33,166 bases of DNA from Chloroflexota bacterium (GTDB taxonomy: Bacteria > Chloroflexota > Dehalococcoidia > Lucifugimonadales > G022566795). Location: assembly GCA_022566795.1 (NCBI GenBank), contig JADFIF010000015.1, positions 1 through 33,166 of the forward strand, read 5' to 3'. Under the pieces are notes generated by a model, which searched no databases, had not been told where the DNA came from, and worked only from the letters and a program-made list of their open reading frames with translations. The position numbers and the translations under genes were made by a program. The stretch's first letter is position 1. The number at the start of each line of letters is the position of its first letter. This document shows, in pieces, positions 1 through 7,527 of the stretch.

Positions 1-1043
1 CATCCCTGGCGGTGCCCGCCGCCTGCAGCGACGGCGCGGTGGCCCCGCCTGCGGCCCCACGTGCGCCCGCTCCGGCGCAGCCGGCCATCGCCTCAGTTTC
101 GGTCGAGCCTGCAGCCCCGGCCGAGCCCGCGCCCGCGCTCCCCGCGTTGGCCCCGCTTCCGGCCAGCGACGTGGCCCCCGCGCCGGCTCCGGCTGCGCTC
201 CCGCGGCCCACCCGTGTGCCGGCGCCCGTTCTATCTCCGGCCCCCGTGACCTTCCCGCTGTCCATCACCGACAGCAACGGAGCCGAGGTCATCTTCGACG
301 AGCCGCCGGAGCGTATCGTCGCCTACGACTCGGCGGTGGTGGAGATACTGTTCGCCCTTGGCGAGGGGCACCGCGTCGTAGGCACCCACGACTTCGTGTC
401 ATATCCTCCTGAAGCCGACGATGTGCCGCGCCTGGGAGGAGCCTTCGATATCAACGTGGAGGCTATCGTCGCGCTCGAGCCCGATCTGGTCTACCTCTTC
501 TTCGACCGGTTCCAGCCTGATCTAGAACGGGCGGGACTCAAGGTCCTGTACCTGAAAACCCTCAACAACGACTTCATCAAGGTCACCGACGACATAAGGC
601 TGTGGGGCCGCATCACCGGCAATCCAGCGGCAGCCGATGCGCTGGCAAAGAAGTTCCAGGCCAGGGTGGAAGGTTTCGAGGCGTCAATGGCCTCCTATGG
701 CCCGGGGCTGTCGATCTTTCAGGACATAGGCGGATTCTGGACCCCGGGCCCCGATACCCTTGTTGGTGAGGTGTTCCAACTGTTGAAGCTCCGGAACATC
801 GCGAGCGACATATCCGGCTATGCCCAGCTTAGCCCGGAGGTCATCGTCGAGAGGGACCCGCAGATAGTCTTCACCACGGACCCAAAGGCGTTTCTCGACA
901 ACCCTGCCTTCGCGGGCGTGCAGGCGGTTCGAAACGGCCAGGTGATCGAGATGAACTCGACGCTATTGAGCGTGGCGGGTCCAAGGTTCGTGGACGGCAT
1001 CGAGGAGCTGGCGAAGCTCGTGTACCCCGCGCTGTTTCCCTGA
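1..1043 (+). CDS. btuF: BtuF-like corrinoid (or siderophore) ABC transporter substrate-binding protein, 5' partial
   Basis: Extracytoplasmic binding protein of the BtuF/FepB class (Peripla_BP_2 fold). It should capture a corrinoid, or possibly a ferric chelate, and deliver it to the BtuCD-like permease and ATPase encoded just downstream. The reading frame is open to the left edge (from base 3), so the true start and most of the signal peptide lie outside; 346 residues are visible. The first visible residues, SLAVPAAC, look like the end of a signal peptide with a possible lipidation Cys (bases 24-26), although Pro at -3 makes a poor lipobox. An unusually long Ala/Pro-rich tether of about 70 residues follows. 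The binding domain then begins at FPLSITDSNG, with the typical PPERIVAYDSAVVEILFALG and VEAIVALEPDLV segments. Corrinoid specificity is inferred from the neighbouring cobQ and DUF71 genes, not from residues. Confidence 0.85.
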   Translation, partial: SLAVPAACSDGAVAPPAAPRAPAPAQPAIASVSVEPAAPAEPAPALPALAPLPASDVAPAPAPAALPRPTRVPAPVLSPAPVTFPLSITDSNGAEVIFDEPPERIVAYDSAVVEILFALGEGHRVVGTHDFVSYPPEADDVPRLGGAFDINVEAIVALEPDLVYLFFDRFQPDLERAGLKVLYLKTLNNDFIKVTDDIRLWGRITGNPAAADALAKKFQARVEGFEASMASYGPGLSIFQDIGGFWTPGPDTLVGEVFQLLKLRNIASDISGYAQLSPEVIVERDPQIVFTTDPKAFLDNPAFAGVQAVRNGQVIEMNSTLLSVAGPRFVDGIEELAKLVYPALFP

Positions 1044-1074
1044 CGCGCGCTTCGGTAGAGACGAGAGGATGGGG

Positions 1075-1779
1075 ATGGAGCGAGTCCTGATGTCGTGGAG
1101 CGGTGGAAAAGACAGTAGCCTGGCGCTGCACGAGATACTCGGAGAGGGCAAATACGAGGTAGTGGCGCTGCTCACCACACTCAGCGACACGTACCGGCGC
1201 ATCAGCCACCACGGCGTGCGTGAGGAGTTGCTGGACGAGCAGGCGAGGTCGCTGGGCCTGCCTCTGGAGAAGATGTTCCTGCCCGAAAGCCCGTCGAATA
1301 CGGTGTACGAGGCACAGATGCGGGATGTGCTTACTCGGTACAAGGCGCGGGGCGTCGGCGCCGTCGTATTCGGAGACATCTTCCTGGAGGATCTTCGGCG
1401 GTGGCGCGAGGAGAAGCTAGCGCTGGTCGACATGAAGGGAATTTTCCCGCTGTGGGGAGAGAACACGGCCGCTCTGGTCCGCCGTTTCATAAACCTCGGC
1501 TTCAAGGCGAAGCTGGTCTGCATCGACCCGGACAAGCTCGAGGTGGACCTCGCCGGCTGTGAAATCGACGATGAGATGCTCGCCAGGCTGCCATCGGATG
1601 TCGATCCCTGCGGCGAGAACGGCGAATACCACTCGTTCGTCTACGACGGGCCCATCTTCAGCTTCTGCGTAAGGCATGAGCTGGCGCAGGTGGAGCAGCA
1701 CGGCCGCAACATTTTTCGTGAGGTGCTCCCGGCCGCGAACCCTGCCGGTCTTGCGCCCTCGGCGGTCGTAAAGCCGTGA
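1075..1779 (+). CDS. DUF71/COG2102 PP-loop ATP pyrophosphatase (Dph6-related, predicted B12 salvage)
   Basis: A 234-residue member of the DUF71 (COG2102) branch of PP-loop ATPases. The PP-loop SGGKDSSLALHE lies near residues 8-19, and ECGNG-like C-terminal ligase features are replaced by DPCGENGEYHSFVYDGP, which is typical of the family. Archaeal and eukaryotic relatives (Dph6) amidate diphthine on EF2. Bacteria lack diphthamide, and published comparative genomics proposed that a bacterial subgroup acts in B12 salvage. Its position between btuF and btuC fits that subgroup; the substrate is unknown and could be a corrinoid carboxylate. An ATG at 1069 directly abuts GAGAGG (1063-1068), so the ATG at 1075, six bases past that Shine-Dalgarno site, is the likelier start. 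The stop overlaps the btuC start by 4 bp, which implies translational coupling. Confidence 0.85.
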   Translation: MERVLMSWSGGKDSSLALHEILGEGKYEVVALLTTLSDTYRRISHHGVREELLDEQARSLGLPLEKMFLPESPSNTVYEAQMRDVLTRYKARGVGAVVFGDIFLEDLRRWREEKLALVDMKGIFPLWGENTAALVRRFINLGFKAKLVCIDPDKLEVDLAGCEIDDEMLARLPSDVDPCGENGEYHSFVYDGPIFSFCVRHELAQVEQHGRNIFREVLPAANPAGLAPSAVVKP

Positions 1780-2870
1780 GCGTCCGCGCGACAGGGACCT
1801 TTTCCGGTCAGCACGCTGCCGATGCGCAGAGGGTCGTCCGTGGCGCTCCCTACCCCTGGCGGCGTCTGGTGGTGGGCGCTCTGGCGGTCGTAGCGATCGG
1901 CATCGTCGCCTCCAGCCAGGGTGCCGTCTGGATCCCACCCCTGACCGTGCTGGAAATCCTCGCATCGCGCCTGCCGCTGGTCGAGATAGCGCCTGGCTGG
2001 CCCGATTCATCGGAGACGATCCTGTGGCAGCTACGCCTTCCTCGGATCGTGCTCGCGGGCATAGTTGGACTGGCTTTGGCCTTCTCGGGGGCTACCTACC
2101 AGGGCCTGTTCAGGAACCCGCTGGCCGACCCGTTCCTCATCGGCGTCGCTTCCGGTGCAGGCCTGGGAGCGATCATCGTGCTCGTAACAGGCGTGCCGCT
2201 GTACTTCCAGGGCGTCAGCCTGCTGCCTATGGCCGCGTTCGTCGGCGCCGTGCTGGCGGTGACCGCCGCGTACCTCATCGCGCGGCAGTCCGAGGGCCTT
2301 CCGCTGACGACGCTGATCCTGGCAGGCGTCGCCATCGCCTCGCTGACCGGCGCCGTCACCAGCCTTCTGATGCTCAGGGGCGACCCCGACCTTCGCCCGG
2401 TCCTAAGCTGGCTTCTCGGCGGATTCATCTCCGCGCAGTGGAAGCATAGCTGGATGATTCTCCCGTACCTTGTGCCGAGCCTGCTGCTGGTGATGGGCTA
2501 CGGGCGAATCCTAAACGTATTTCAGCTCGATGACGAGCAGGCCAAGCAGCTCGGAGTCAACGTCGAGCGGACCAAGATTTTGCTTATCGGGGCCGCGACA
2601 ATGTCCACTGCCGCCGCGGTGTCGTTCAGCGGCCTTATCGGCTTCGTTGGCCTGATCGCACCGCACGCAGTTCGCCTGATGTGGGGAGCCGACTATCGGT
2701 TCCTGCTGCCCATGGCAGCACTGGTGGGCGCGGGCTTCCTGATCCTCGCCGATCTCATCGCCCGTACCGTCGTGAGCCCTACGGAGCTGCCTGTGGGCGT
2801 CGTGACCGCGTTCTGCGGGGCCCCGTTCTTCCTCTATCTTCTACGAAGGCGAAAAACCGTGGCGATGTGA
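1776..2870 (+). CDS. btuC: BtuC-like FecCD-family ABC transporter permease
   Basis: A 364-residue inner-membrane permease of the FecCD/BtuC family, forming the translocation path for vitamin B12 or a related chelate. Family hallmarks are LWQLRLPRIVLAGIVGLALAFSG early on, GATYQGLFRNPLADPFLIGVASGA (the most conserved block), and a C-terminal SFSGLIGFVGLIAPHAVRL segment that contacts the ATPase. About ten hydrophobic segments are visible. A basic N-terminal tail of about 30 residues precedes the first membrane segment. The start is GTG at 1776 and overlaps the DUF71 stop; the stop shares one base with the ATG of the next gene (TGATG). These overlaps put the gene firmly inside the corrinoid operon. 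Confidence 0.92.
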   Translation: MSVRATGTFSGQHAADAQRVVRGAPYPWRRLVVGALAVVAIGIVASSQGAVWIPPLTVLEILASRLPLVEIAPGWPDSSETILWQLRLPRIVLAGIVGLALAFSGATYQGLFRNPLADPFLIGVASGAGLGAIIVLVTGVPLYFQGVSLLPMAAFVGAVLAVTAAYLIARQSEGLPLTTLILAGVAIASLTGAVTSLLMLRGDPDLRPVLSWLLGGFISAQWKHSWMILPYLVPSLLLVMGYGRILNVFQLDDEQAKQLGVNVERTKILLIGAATMSTAAAVSFSGLIGFVGLIAPHAVRLMWGADYRFLLPMAALVGAGFLILADLIARTVVSPTELPVGVVTAFCGAPFFLYLLRRRKTVAM

Positions 2871-3703
2871 TGCTCACCGTCGACGGTCTATACTTCGCGT
2901 ACAAGGACAGCCCCGTTCTCCGGGGCCTCAATCTGACGGCAGGCCGGGGCGAGCTGGTCGGACTGGTGGGACCCAACGGGACCGGCAAGACGACGGTGCT
3001 CAGGCTCATTAGCGGCGTTTTGAGCCCGTCCGATGGGCGAATCCGTGTCGACGGCCAGGACCTGCGCACCTTCAAGGCAGCCGAGCGCGCGGCTCTGATC
3101 TCAGTCGTGCCGCAAAACCCGACCCTCCCGCTGACCTTCAGAGTGGTAGACCTGGTGCTCATGGGGCGGAATCCGCACCTGGGCTTGATGCAATGGGAGG
3201 GCCGCCGCGACCGCGAAATCGCGTGGAGGGCGATGGAGCTCACGGAGATCGGCCATCTTGCCCAAAGGCCCCTGGGCAGCCTGTCGGGCGGAGAGCGCCA
3301 GCGGGCAGTGGTCGCAATGGCGCTGGCCCAGGAGGCTCCGGTCATGCTTCTCGATGAGCCGACCGCGAGTCTCGACCTGGCCCACCAGATCGGCATCATG
3401 GACATGGTGCGGGACTTTCAAGGGGCAAGGGCCGGCACGGTGCTTGTGGCCATGCACGACCTCACCCTCGCGGCGCAATACTGTGACCGGATCGTCATGA
3501 TAGCCGACGGTCGAGCCTACGCCGACGGTCCTCCCGGATCCGTGCTGACCGCAGAGAACATCTCGGCGGTGTACGGAGCCGATGTGTTCATCCTCGCCCA
3601 CCCTCAGGGTGGCACGCCGGTGGTGCTGCCACGCTCCGCCGGCCGAAGATATGACGCTCCCGGCGAAGCGTTGCGTCACACTGATGCGGACGGCCGGATG
3701 TGA
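2870..3703 (+). CDS. btuD: BtuD-like ABC transporter ATP-binding protein
   Basis: A 277-residue ATPase that powers the BtuC-type permease from the cytoplasmic face. Visible motifs, in order, are Walker A GPNGTGKTT (residues 34-42), the Q-loop VPQNPTLPLTFRVVDLVLMGR typical of FecE/BtuD proteins, the signature LSGGERQR (about 137-144), Walker B MLLDEPTASLDL (about 159-170) and the H-loop AMHD. The open frame extends upstream to 2681 inside btuC, but the ATG at 2870 overlaps the btuC stop by one base and gives the normal family N-terminus MLTVDGLYFAY, so I use that start. The C-terminal tail after VYGADVFILAHPQGGTPVV is short, as in other cobalamin and heme ATPases. Confidence 0.92.
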   Translation: MLTVDGLYFAYKDSPVLRGLNLTAGRGELVGLVGPNGTGKTTVLRLISGVLSPSDGRIRVDGQDLRTFKAAERAALISVVPQNPTLPLTFRVVDLVLMGRNPHLGLMQWEGRRDREIAWRAMELTEIGHLAQRPLGSLSGGERQRAVVAMALAQEAPVMLLDEPTASLDLAHQIGIMDMVRDFQGARAGTVLVAMHDLTLAAQYCDRIVMIADGRAYADGPPGSVLTAENISAVYGADVFILAHPQGGTPVVLPRSAGRRYDAPGEALRHTDADGRM

Positions 3704-3888
3704 GGGCGATATATGGTGGTCTGTTGGCTGAATTGCGGCTGCCGAGCGTATGAGGGCCGGCCCCCGCGCACTGCCGCAGTCGTATCCCTCGGGACATATG
3801 AGCTAGCCCCTCTCGGCGCATGAGAGGCTGCCTAAAGCGCAGTCGAAGGATCTGTTTTCACTCCGCAGAGAGGGCCGAAGGAGCGGCA
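3704..3888. other. Spacer between btuD and cobQ
   Basis: These 185 bp separate the transporter genes from cobQ. An in-frame extension of cobQ back to 3820 exists but lacks family similarity. I looked for a cobalamin riboswitch (B12 box and its conserved core) and found none. An AAGGAG Shine-Dalgarno site at 3878-3883 serves cobQ. The gap is longer than the others in the operon, so a separate cobQ promoter is possible, but no good -35/-10 pair is visible. Confidence 0.5.
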
Positions 3889-5415
3889 TTGAAGGCCAAA
3901 GTCCTTATGGTGCAGGGCACCGGCTCGTCCGTCGGTAAGAGCATGCTGGTTGCCGCCCTTTGCCGTATCTTCAGGCAAGAAGACTACAGCGTGGCGCCGT
4001 TCAAGGCGCAGAACATGGCGCTGAACTCCTTCGCGACGCCGGACGGGGCCGAGATCGGCAGAGCTCAGGCGGCGCAGGCCGAGGCTGCCGGAGTGCTCCC
4101 CTCGGTGGATATGAACCCGGTCTTGCTAAAGCCGGAAGTCGACTATCGCTCCCAGCTCGTCGTGATGGGCCGGCCCGTTGGAACCCTCGAGTCCACGGAG
4201 TTTGGCGACCGAAAGGAGCTGCTGTGGGACGTCGTTACGTCGGCACTCGATCGGCTGCGGTCCGAGTACGAGATCGTCGTGATAGAGGGCGCGGGAAGTC
4301 CCGCGGAGATCAATCTGAGACAGGGCGATATCGTGAACATGGAGGTCGCCCTATATGCGTCATCGCCGGTGCTGTTGGTCGGAGACATCGACAGAGGTGG
4401 TGTCTTCGCGTCGCTCTGGGGCACTGTGTCGCTACTGGACGCCAGGGAGCGACAGCTAGTCAAGGGGATGGTGATCAACAAGTTCAGGGGAGACGTCTCC
4501 CTGCTGGCGCCGGGACTCACCAAGCTGGAGGAGCTCACCGGAGCGCCGGTCCTCGGGGTAGTTCCATACTTCCGGGATATCTACCTCCCCGAGGAGGACT
4601 CGCCAGCCTCGGGGAATGTGGCGGGGCCGGGGACAGGAGAAGCGCTGCTGGATATCGCCGTGGTTGCCCTCCCGCATATTGCCAACTTCGACGATTTCGA
4701 TCCCCTCAAGCGCGAGCCGGGAGTCGAGGTCCGCTACGTTCGCTCGGCCGTTGAGATGGGCACGCCGGACCTGATCATCCTGCCCGGCACCAAGACCACG
4801 GTGGCGGACCTGCAGCACATACGCGAGAATGGCATCGCCGACCTCGTCGTCAGCCACGCGCGGGCCGGAGTGGCAATCATCGGTATATGCGGTGGCTACC
4901 AGATGCTGGGACAAACCATCGCTGACCCCTACGGCGTCGAGTCCGGTCAGGCGGCCACGTCAGGGCTTGCGTTGCTGCCCGTCGACACGACATTCGTAGC
5001 CGAGAAACAGACCCATCAGGTGTCCGGATGGGTGTCGTCGGGGATAGGTCTGCTGGAAGGCTCGGAGGGTGTACACCTGGAAGGCTATGAGATTCACATG
5101 GGCTCCTCCAAGACCGGACGAAACTCCGAGGGTCGTATCCCCTTTCAGCTATCGCTCCGGTCTGGCATGGCGGTTGAGGCCGGGGACGGACACATAGGGG
5201 TGGACGGCTGGACTCTCGGAACTTACATCCACGGCCTGTTCCAAAACGCGGAGCTTCGGCAGAACATCCTCCATCGGCTTGCTGAGCGAAAAGGTGTTTC
5301 GCTGCCCCTCGGCGATGGCGCATTCTCTCAATCCCGCGAGTACGACAAGCTGGCCTACCTGATCCGAGAGAGCCTCGACATGCGCCGGCTGCGTCGAATC
5401 GTAGGTTTAGGCTAG
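3889..5415 (+). CDS. cobQ: Cobyric acid synthase CobQ
   Basis: A 508-residue glutamine- and ATP-dependent amidase that converts adenosylcobyrinic acid a,c-diamide to cobyric acid by adding four amides at side chains b, d, e and g. The N-terminal synthetase domain opens with the P-loop GTGSSVGKS (residues 10-18), followed by the CobQ-specific PFKAQNMALNS and a conserved EGAGSPAEINL block. The C-terminal class I-like glutaminase domain has the nucleophile C334 in GICGGYQMLG and H448 in TYIHGLF. The TTG at 3889 is preferred: it follows AAGGAG by five bases and yields MKAKVLMVQGTGSSVGKS, the normal N-terminus and length. No other corrin ring genes are present in the window, so here CobQ probably serves salvage of incomplete corrinoids, or is a detached part of a pathway encoded elsewhere. 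Confidence 0.93.
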   Translation: MKAKVLMVQGTGSSVGKSMLVAALCRIFRQEDYSVAPFKAQNMALNSFATPDGAEIGRAQAAQAEAAGVLPSVDMNPVLLKPEVDYRSQLVVMGRPVGTLESTEFGDRKELLWDVVTSALDRLRSEYEIVVIEGAGSPAEINLRQGDIVNMEVALYASSPVLLVGDIDRGGVFASLWGTVSLLDARERQLVKGMVINKFRGDVSLLAPGLTKLEELTGAPVLGVVPYFRDIYLPEEDSPASGNVAGPGTGEALLDIAVVALPHIANFDDFDPLKREPGVEVRYVRSAVEMGTPDLIILPGTKTTVADLQHIRENGIADLVVSHARAGVAIIGICGGYQMLGQTIADPYGVESGQAATSGLALLPVDTTFVAEKQTHQVSGWVSSGIGLLEGSEGVHLEGYEIHMGSSKTGRNSEGRIPFQLSLRSGMAVEAGDGHIGVDGWTLGTYIHGLFQNAELRQNILHRLAERKGVSLPLGDGAFSQSREYDKLAYLIRESLDMRRLRRIVGLG

Positions 5416-5462
5416 AACAACGGCCTCCCCATCGCTTAGAGCTACACCGCATGGCGCGCAAG

Positions 5463-5491
5463 TCGCCAGGGCCTGGTTAAAGGTATATAAT
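5463..5491 (+). promoter_or_regulatory. Candidate promoter of the PlsY-like gene
   Basis: A perfect TATAAT lies at 5486-5491 in an AT-rich patch, with TCGCCA (4/6 to TTGACA) 17 bp upstream at 5463-5468. Transcription would start near 5498, about 30 bp before the ATG at 5528. This suggests the gene is not simply read through from cobQ. Confidence 0.45.
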
Positions 5492-5527
5492 TGAGACTAT
5501 CCTCCAAAGATTTCAAGCGGCGAGAGC

Positions 5528-6178
5528 ATGGGCGAGCTTTTCGTACACGTACCCAACCTGCTGATCGCAATTGTGGCGGGCTACCTCATCGGGGCCCTCC
5601 CGCTGGCGGTGCACATTAGTCGGCGGCAAGGCATCGACATATTTGCCGTGGGCACCGGCCTGGCAGGCGCTTCAAATGTTCTGAAGAGGGTTGGCAAGGT
5701 GCCCGCCTTCCTGGTCTTGTTGGGAGACATCGCCAAGGGGGTTCTTGCCGTCTTCATTGGCTGGATTCTGGGCGTGGAAGGCTCGTGGATACTGCTTCCG
5801 GCGGCCGCGGCAATCTTCGGCCACTGGAACTCGATTTTCTCACGCTTTCGCGGCGGTGACGGTCTGGCGACCCTTGGCGGGGTTATGATCGCGCTCTTCG
5901 CGATGGGCGGCATCGTGGGCGTGGCGATCGCCGGAATCGTCTCCCTGGGAGGGCAGCGGATTCCCTACACATCCCTGTTGAGCATCGTGTTCGGTTACTC
6001 GACTGTGGCCATGCTCAGCCTCATCCGGCAGGAGCAGCTGGCGCTTACGCTCGGCGTCGGCGGGCTCGCGGCTATAGTGCTGGCCCACGCGATCAGCGGG
6101 CACATGAAGCGGCGGCAGGGGGACGAGTGGGAGGAGCTGGGCGACACCGGGGCCGCAGAGAGCACCGGCGCCGGATAG
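5528..6178 (+). CDS. PlsY-like glycerol-3-phosphate acyltransferase family membrane protein with altered motifs
   Basis: A 216-residue polytopic membrane protein of the PlsY family. PlsY uses acyl-phosphate to acylate glycerol-3-phosphate, the first step of phospholipid synthesis. The fold signature is clear: GYLIGALPLAVHISRRQGIDI, then GTGLAGASNVLKRVGK (PlsY motif 1), GDIAKGVLAVFIG (motif 2) and GHWNSIFSRFRGGDGLATLGG (motif 3). Several usually conserved positions differ: GSGN is GTGL, the GGKG lysine is Asp, and the C-terminal RHREN block is replaced by SGHMKRRQGD. The last 25 residues are acidic. It may therefore be a divergent PlsY or a paralogue with another role. It follows cobQ by 112 bp with its own candidate promoter and converges with the RAM-domain gene. 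Confidence 0.75.
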   Translation: MGELFVHVPNLLIAIVAGYLIGALPLAVHISRRQGIDIFAVGTGLAGASNVLKRVGKVPAFLVLLGDIAKGVLAVFIGWILGVEGSWILLPAAAAIFGHWNSIFSRFRGGDGLATLGGVMIALFAMGGIVGVAIAGIVSLGGQRIPYTSLLSIVFGYSTVAMLSLIRQEQLALTLGVGGLAAIVLAHAISGHMKRRQGDEWEELGDTGAAESTGAG

Positions 6179-6207
6179 AGAGAGCAGGGCCGGCCTCTGC
6201 TCCGCGT

Positions 6208-6438
6208 TTAGTCCAGGCAGACGCAGGTCGTCGTTCGCACCACGCCTTCGAGAGAGTGTATGTCGTTCGTCACGACGTCGCTTATCGCGTTTATGTCAGC
6301 GCCTTCAAGGACCGCGATGACATCGTACGGACCGGTCACCCGGTCAACGTCCGTAACCGACTCGCTGCCCCTTAGCGACGTTGCCAGCTTCCGAGAGTGC
6401 CCCGCAACCATTTCGATGAGTATATAGGCCCTGACCAA
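6208..6438 (-). CDS. Stand-alone RAM (Lrp/AsnC effector) domain protein
   Basis: A 76-residue protein made only of the ligand-binding and oligomerisation domain of Lrp/AsnC regulators (AsnC_trans_reg/RAM), without a helix-turn-helix. The sequence follows the family pattern: MVRAYILIEMVAGHSRKL, then TGPYDVIAVLEGADINAI and a final VVRTTTCVCLD. Such proteins bind amino acids or other small ligands and form dimers or higher oligomers; the ligand here is unknown. The start is TTG at 6438, six bases after a strong AAGGAGG on the minus strand. It ends 29 bp from the convergent PlsY-like gene. It may modulate a full-length Lrp encoded elsewhere, which is inference only. Confidence 0.85.
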   Translation of the reverse strand: MVRAYILIEMVAGHSRKLATSLRGSESVTDVDRVTGPYDVIAVLEGADINAISDVVTNDIHSLEGVVRTTTCVCLD

Positions 6439-6585
6439 ACCGTGCCTCCTTCAACCAACCAAGATCGGCTACAAACGGACTGAGGGTCGGTCTATCGAGC
6501 GGGTAAAAGGATACAGGTTTGGGGGCATAGGGGCAAGTTGAGCATTTGCGGCGCCAACGAGCTAAAGCCTCCGGGGCGTCGCTAA
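6439..6585. other. Spacer upstream of the RAM-domain gene
   Basis: This 147-bp gap holds the AAGGAGG Shine-Dalgarno site of the RAM gene near its left edge and the 3' side of the Gld-type operon at its right. I see no convincing terminator or promoter in it. Confidence 0.3.
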
Positions 6586-7527
6586 CTATTCTCCAGTGGG
6601 CAGGGCAAAGTCCTCTTTCCTCTTGAGAAGGAACTCCACCAGGTCGCGGTCCATGATGTAAACAGTGCTTTCCGCGGGGTTCTTGACGTAGTAGGAGATA
6701 TCGTCGCGGGGTATGAAGCGCAGCCGCGTCGTTGGGATTCCCGACTCATCAACCGTGTTGATTACTATCGACGGCGTGGACGCGTCGAACTTGAGGTCCT
6801 CCATCTCCTCTGCGCTGGCGAAACCGGTCGCTTCCGGAAGATTCTCCAGGGCCAGCAGGATGTTGAGCACCAGTCCGTTGTCGGCGGGCTCTTGGCCATC
6901 CTCGCTGATGAGCACAGAGCCCAGCGGCGTTAGCGCGATGGTGAAATCCTCCTCGGGAGACGTGAAGACAATCGACTCGACCGCCGCTCTCGGAACCCTC
7001 AAGACGATGCGGTTTCGCCAACCATCGGGGTCTGTGTCGAACACATCGGGCGAGGCGCAAGGGATGCTGTAGACCTCGTTCTTGCTTGGCCGACGCAGGT
7101 AGCACAGTCTCACATCCGGAGACCACTTGCCCACCACAAACTGCTCTTGGATCGACCCTCCGAGAAAGAACTCCATTACAGTGCCCTGGCCGTCCGCCAC
7201 TCCCATGCGCGAGTGGTTTGCCGGATTCCTGGCCACGAGCTGCGCCCCGTCGATGTCGGACACGGCGCTCCAGAAATCCAGCAGCTTCGGTGGAAAGACG
7301 GGAAAGTCTCCCACTCTCCAGTTCGTCGCGTCGGTCCCGAAGCGACGAAGCTCGGCGGTGCTCTGATCCGAACGAAGACTGACAGAGTCGACAACATCGG
7401 GCGACAGCGGCAGCAGACCGGATAGGACGAGCTGGTCTGATCCGGATGACACGGCTCGGGCGATTAGGCCGGCGATGCCAATCGCAATCAGCGCTATCAG
7501 TACGAGCCCGACCTGCCTACTTTTCAC
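6586..7527 (-). CDS. DUF4340 domain protein of a Gld-type ABC system
   Basis: A 313-residue membrane-anchored protein with the DUF4340 arrangement. One N-terminal transmembrane helix (VGLVLIALIAIGIAGLIARAV) is followed by a large extracytoplasmic beta-rich region containing WRVGDFPVFPPKLLDFWSAV and repeated DUF4340-like strands. DUF4340 proteins commonly follow GldG-like transporter genes; their function is unknown. The open frame extends to a TTG at 7575. The GTG at 7527 gives an 11-bp overlap with the upstream fusion gene and starts just before the anchor helix (MKSRQVGLVL), so I prefer it. It is the last gene of the three-gene operon. Confidence 0.8.
   Translation of the reverse strand: MKSRQVGLVLIALIAIGIAGLIARAVSSGSDQLVLSGLLPLSPDVVDSVSLRSDQSTAELRRFGTDATNWRVGDFPVFPPKLLDFWSAVSDIDGAQLVARNPANHSRMGVADGQGTVMEFFLGGSIQEQFVVGKWSPDVRLCYLRRPSKNEVYSIPCASPDVFDTDPDGWRNRIVLRVPRAAVESIVFTSPEEDFTIALTPLGSVLISEDGQEPADNGLVLNILLALENLPEATGFASAEEMEDLKFDASTPSIVINTVDESGIPTTRLRFIPRDDISYYVKNPAESTVYIMDRDLVEFLLKRKEDFALPTGE

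Noticed and set aside
3704-3888. Cobalamin riboswitch before cobQ
   Set aside because: The B12 box and conserved core are not present; only scattered GC-rich pairings are seen.
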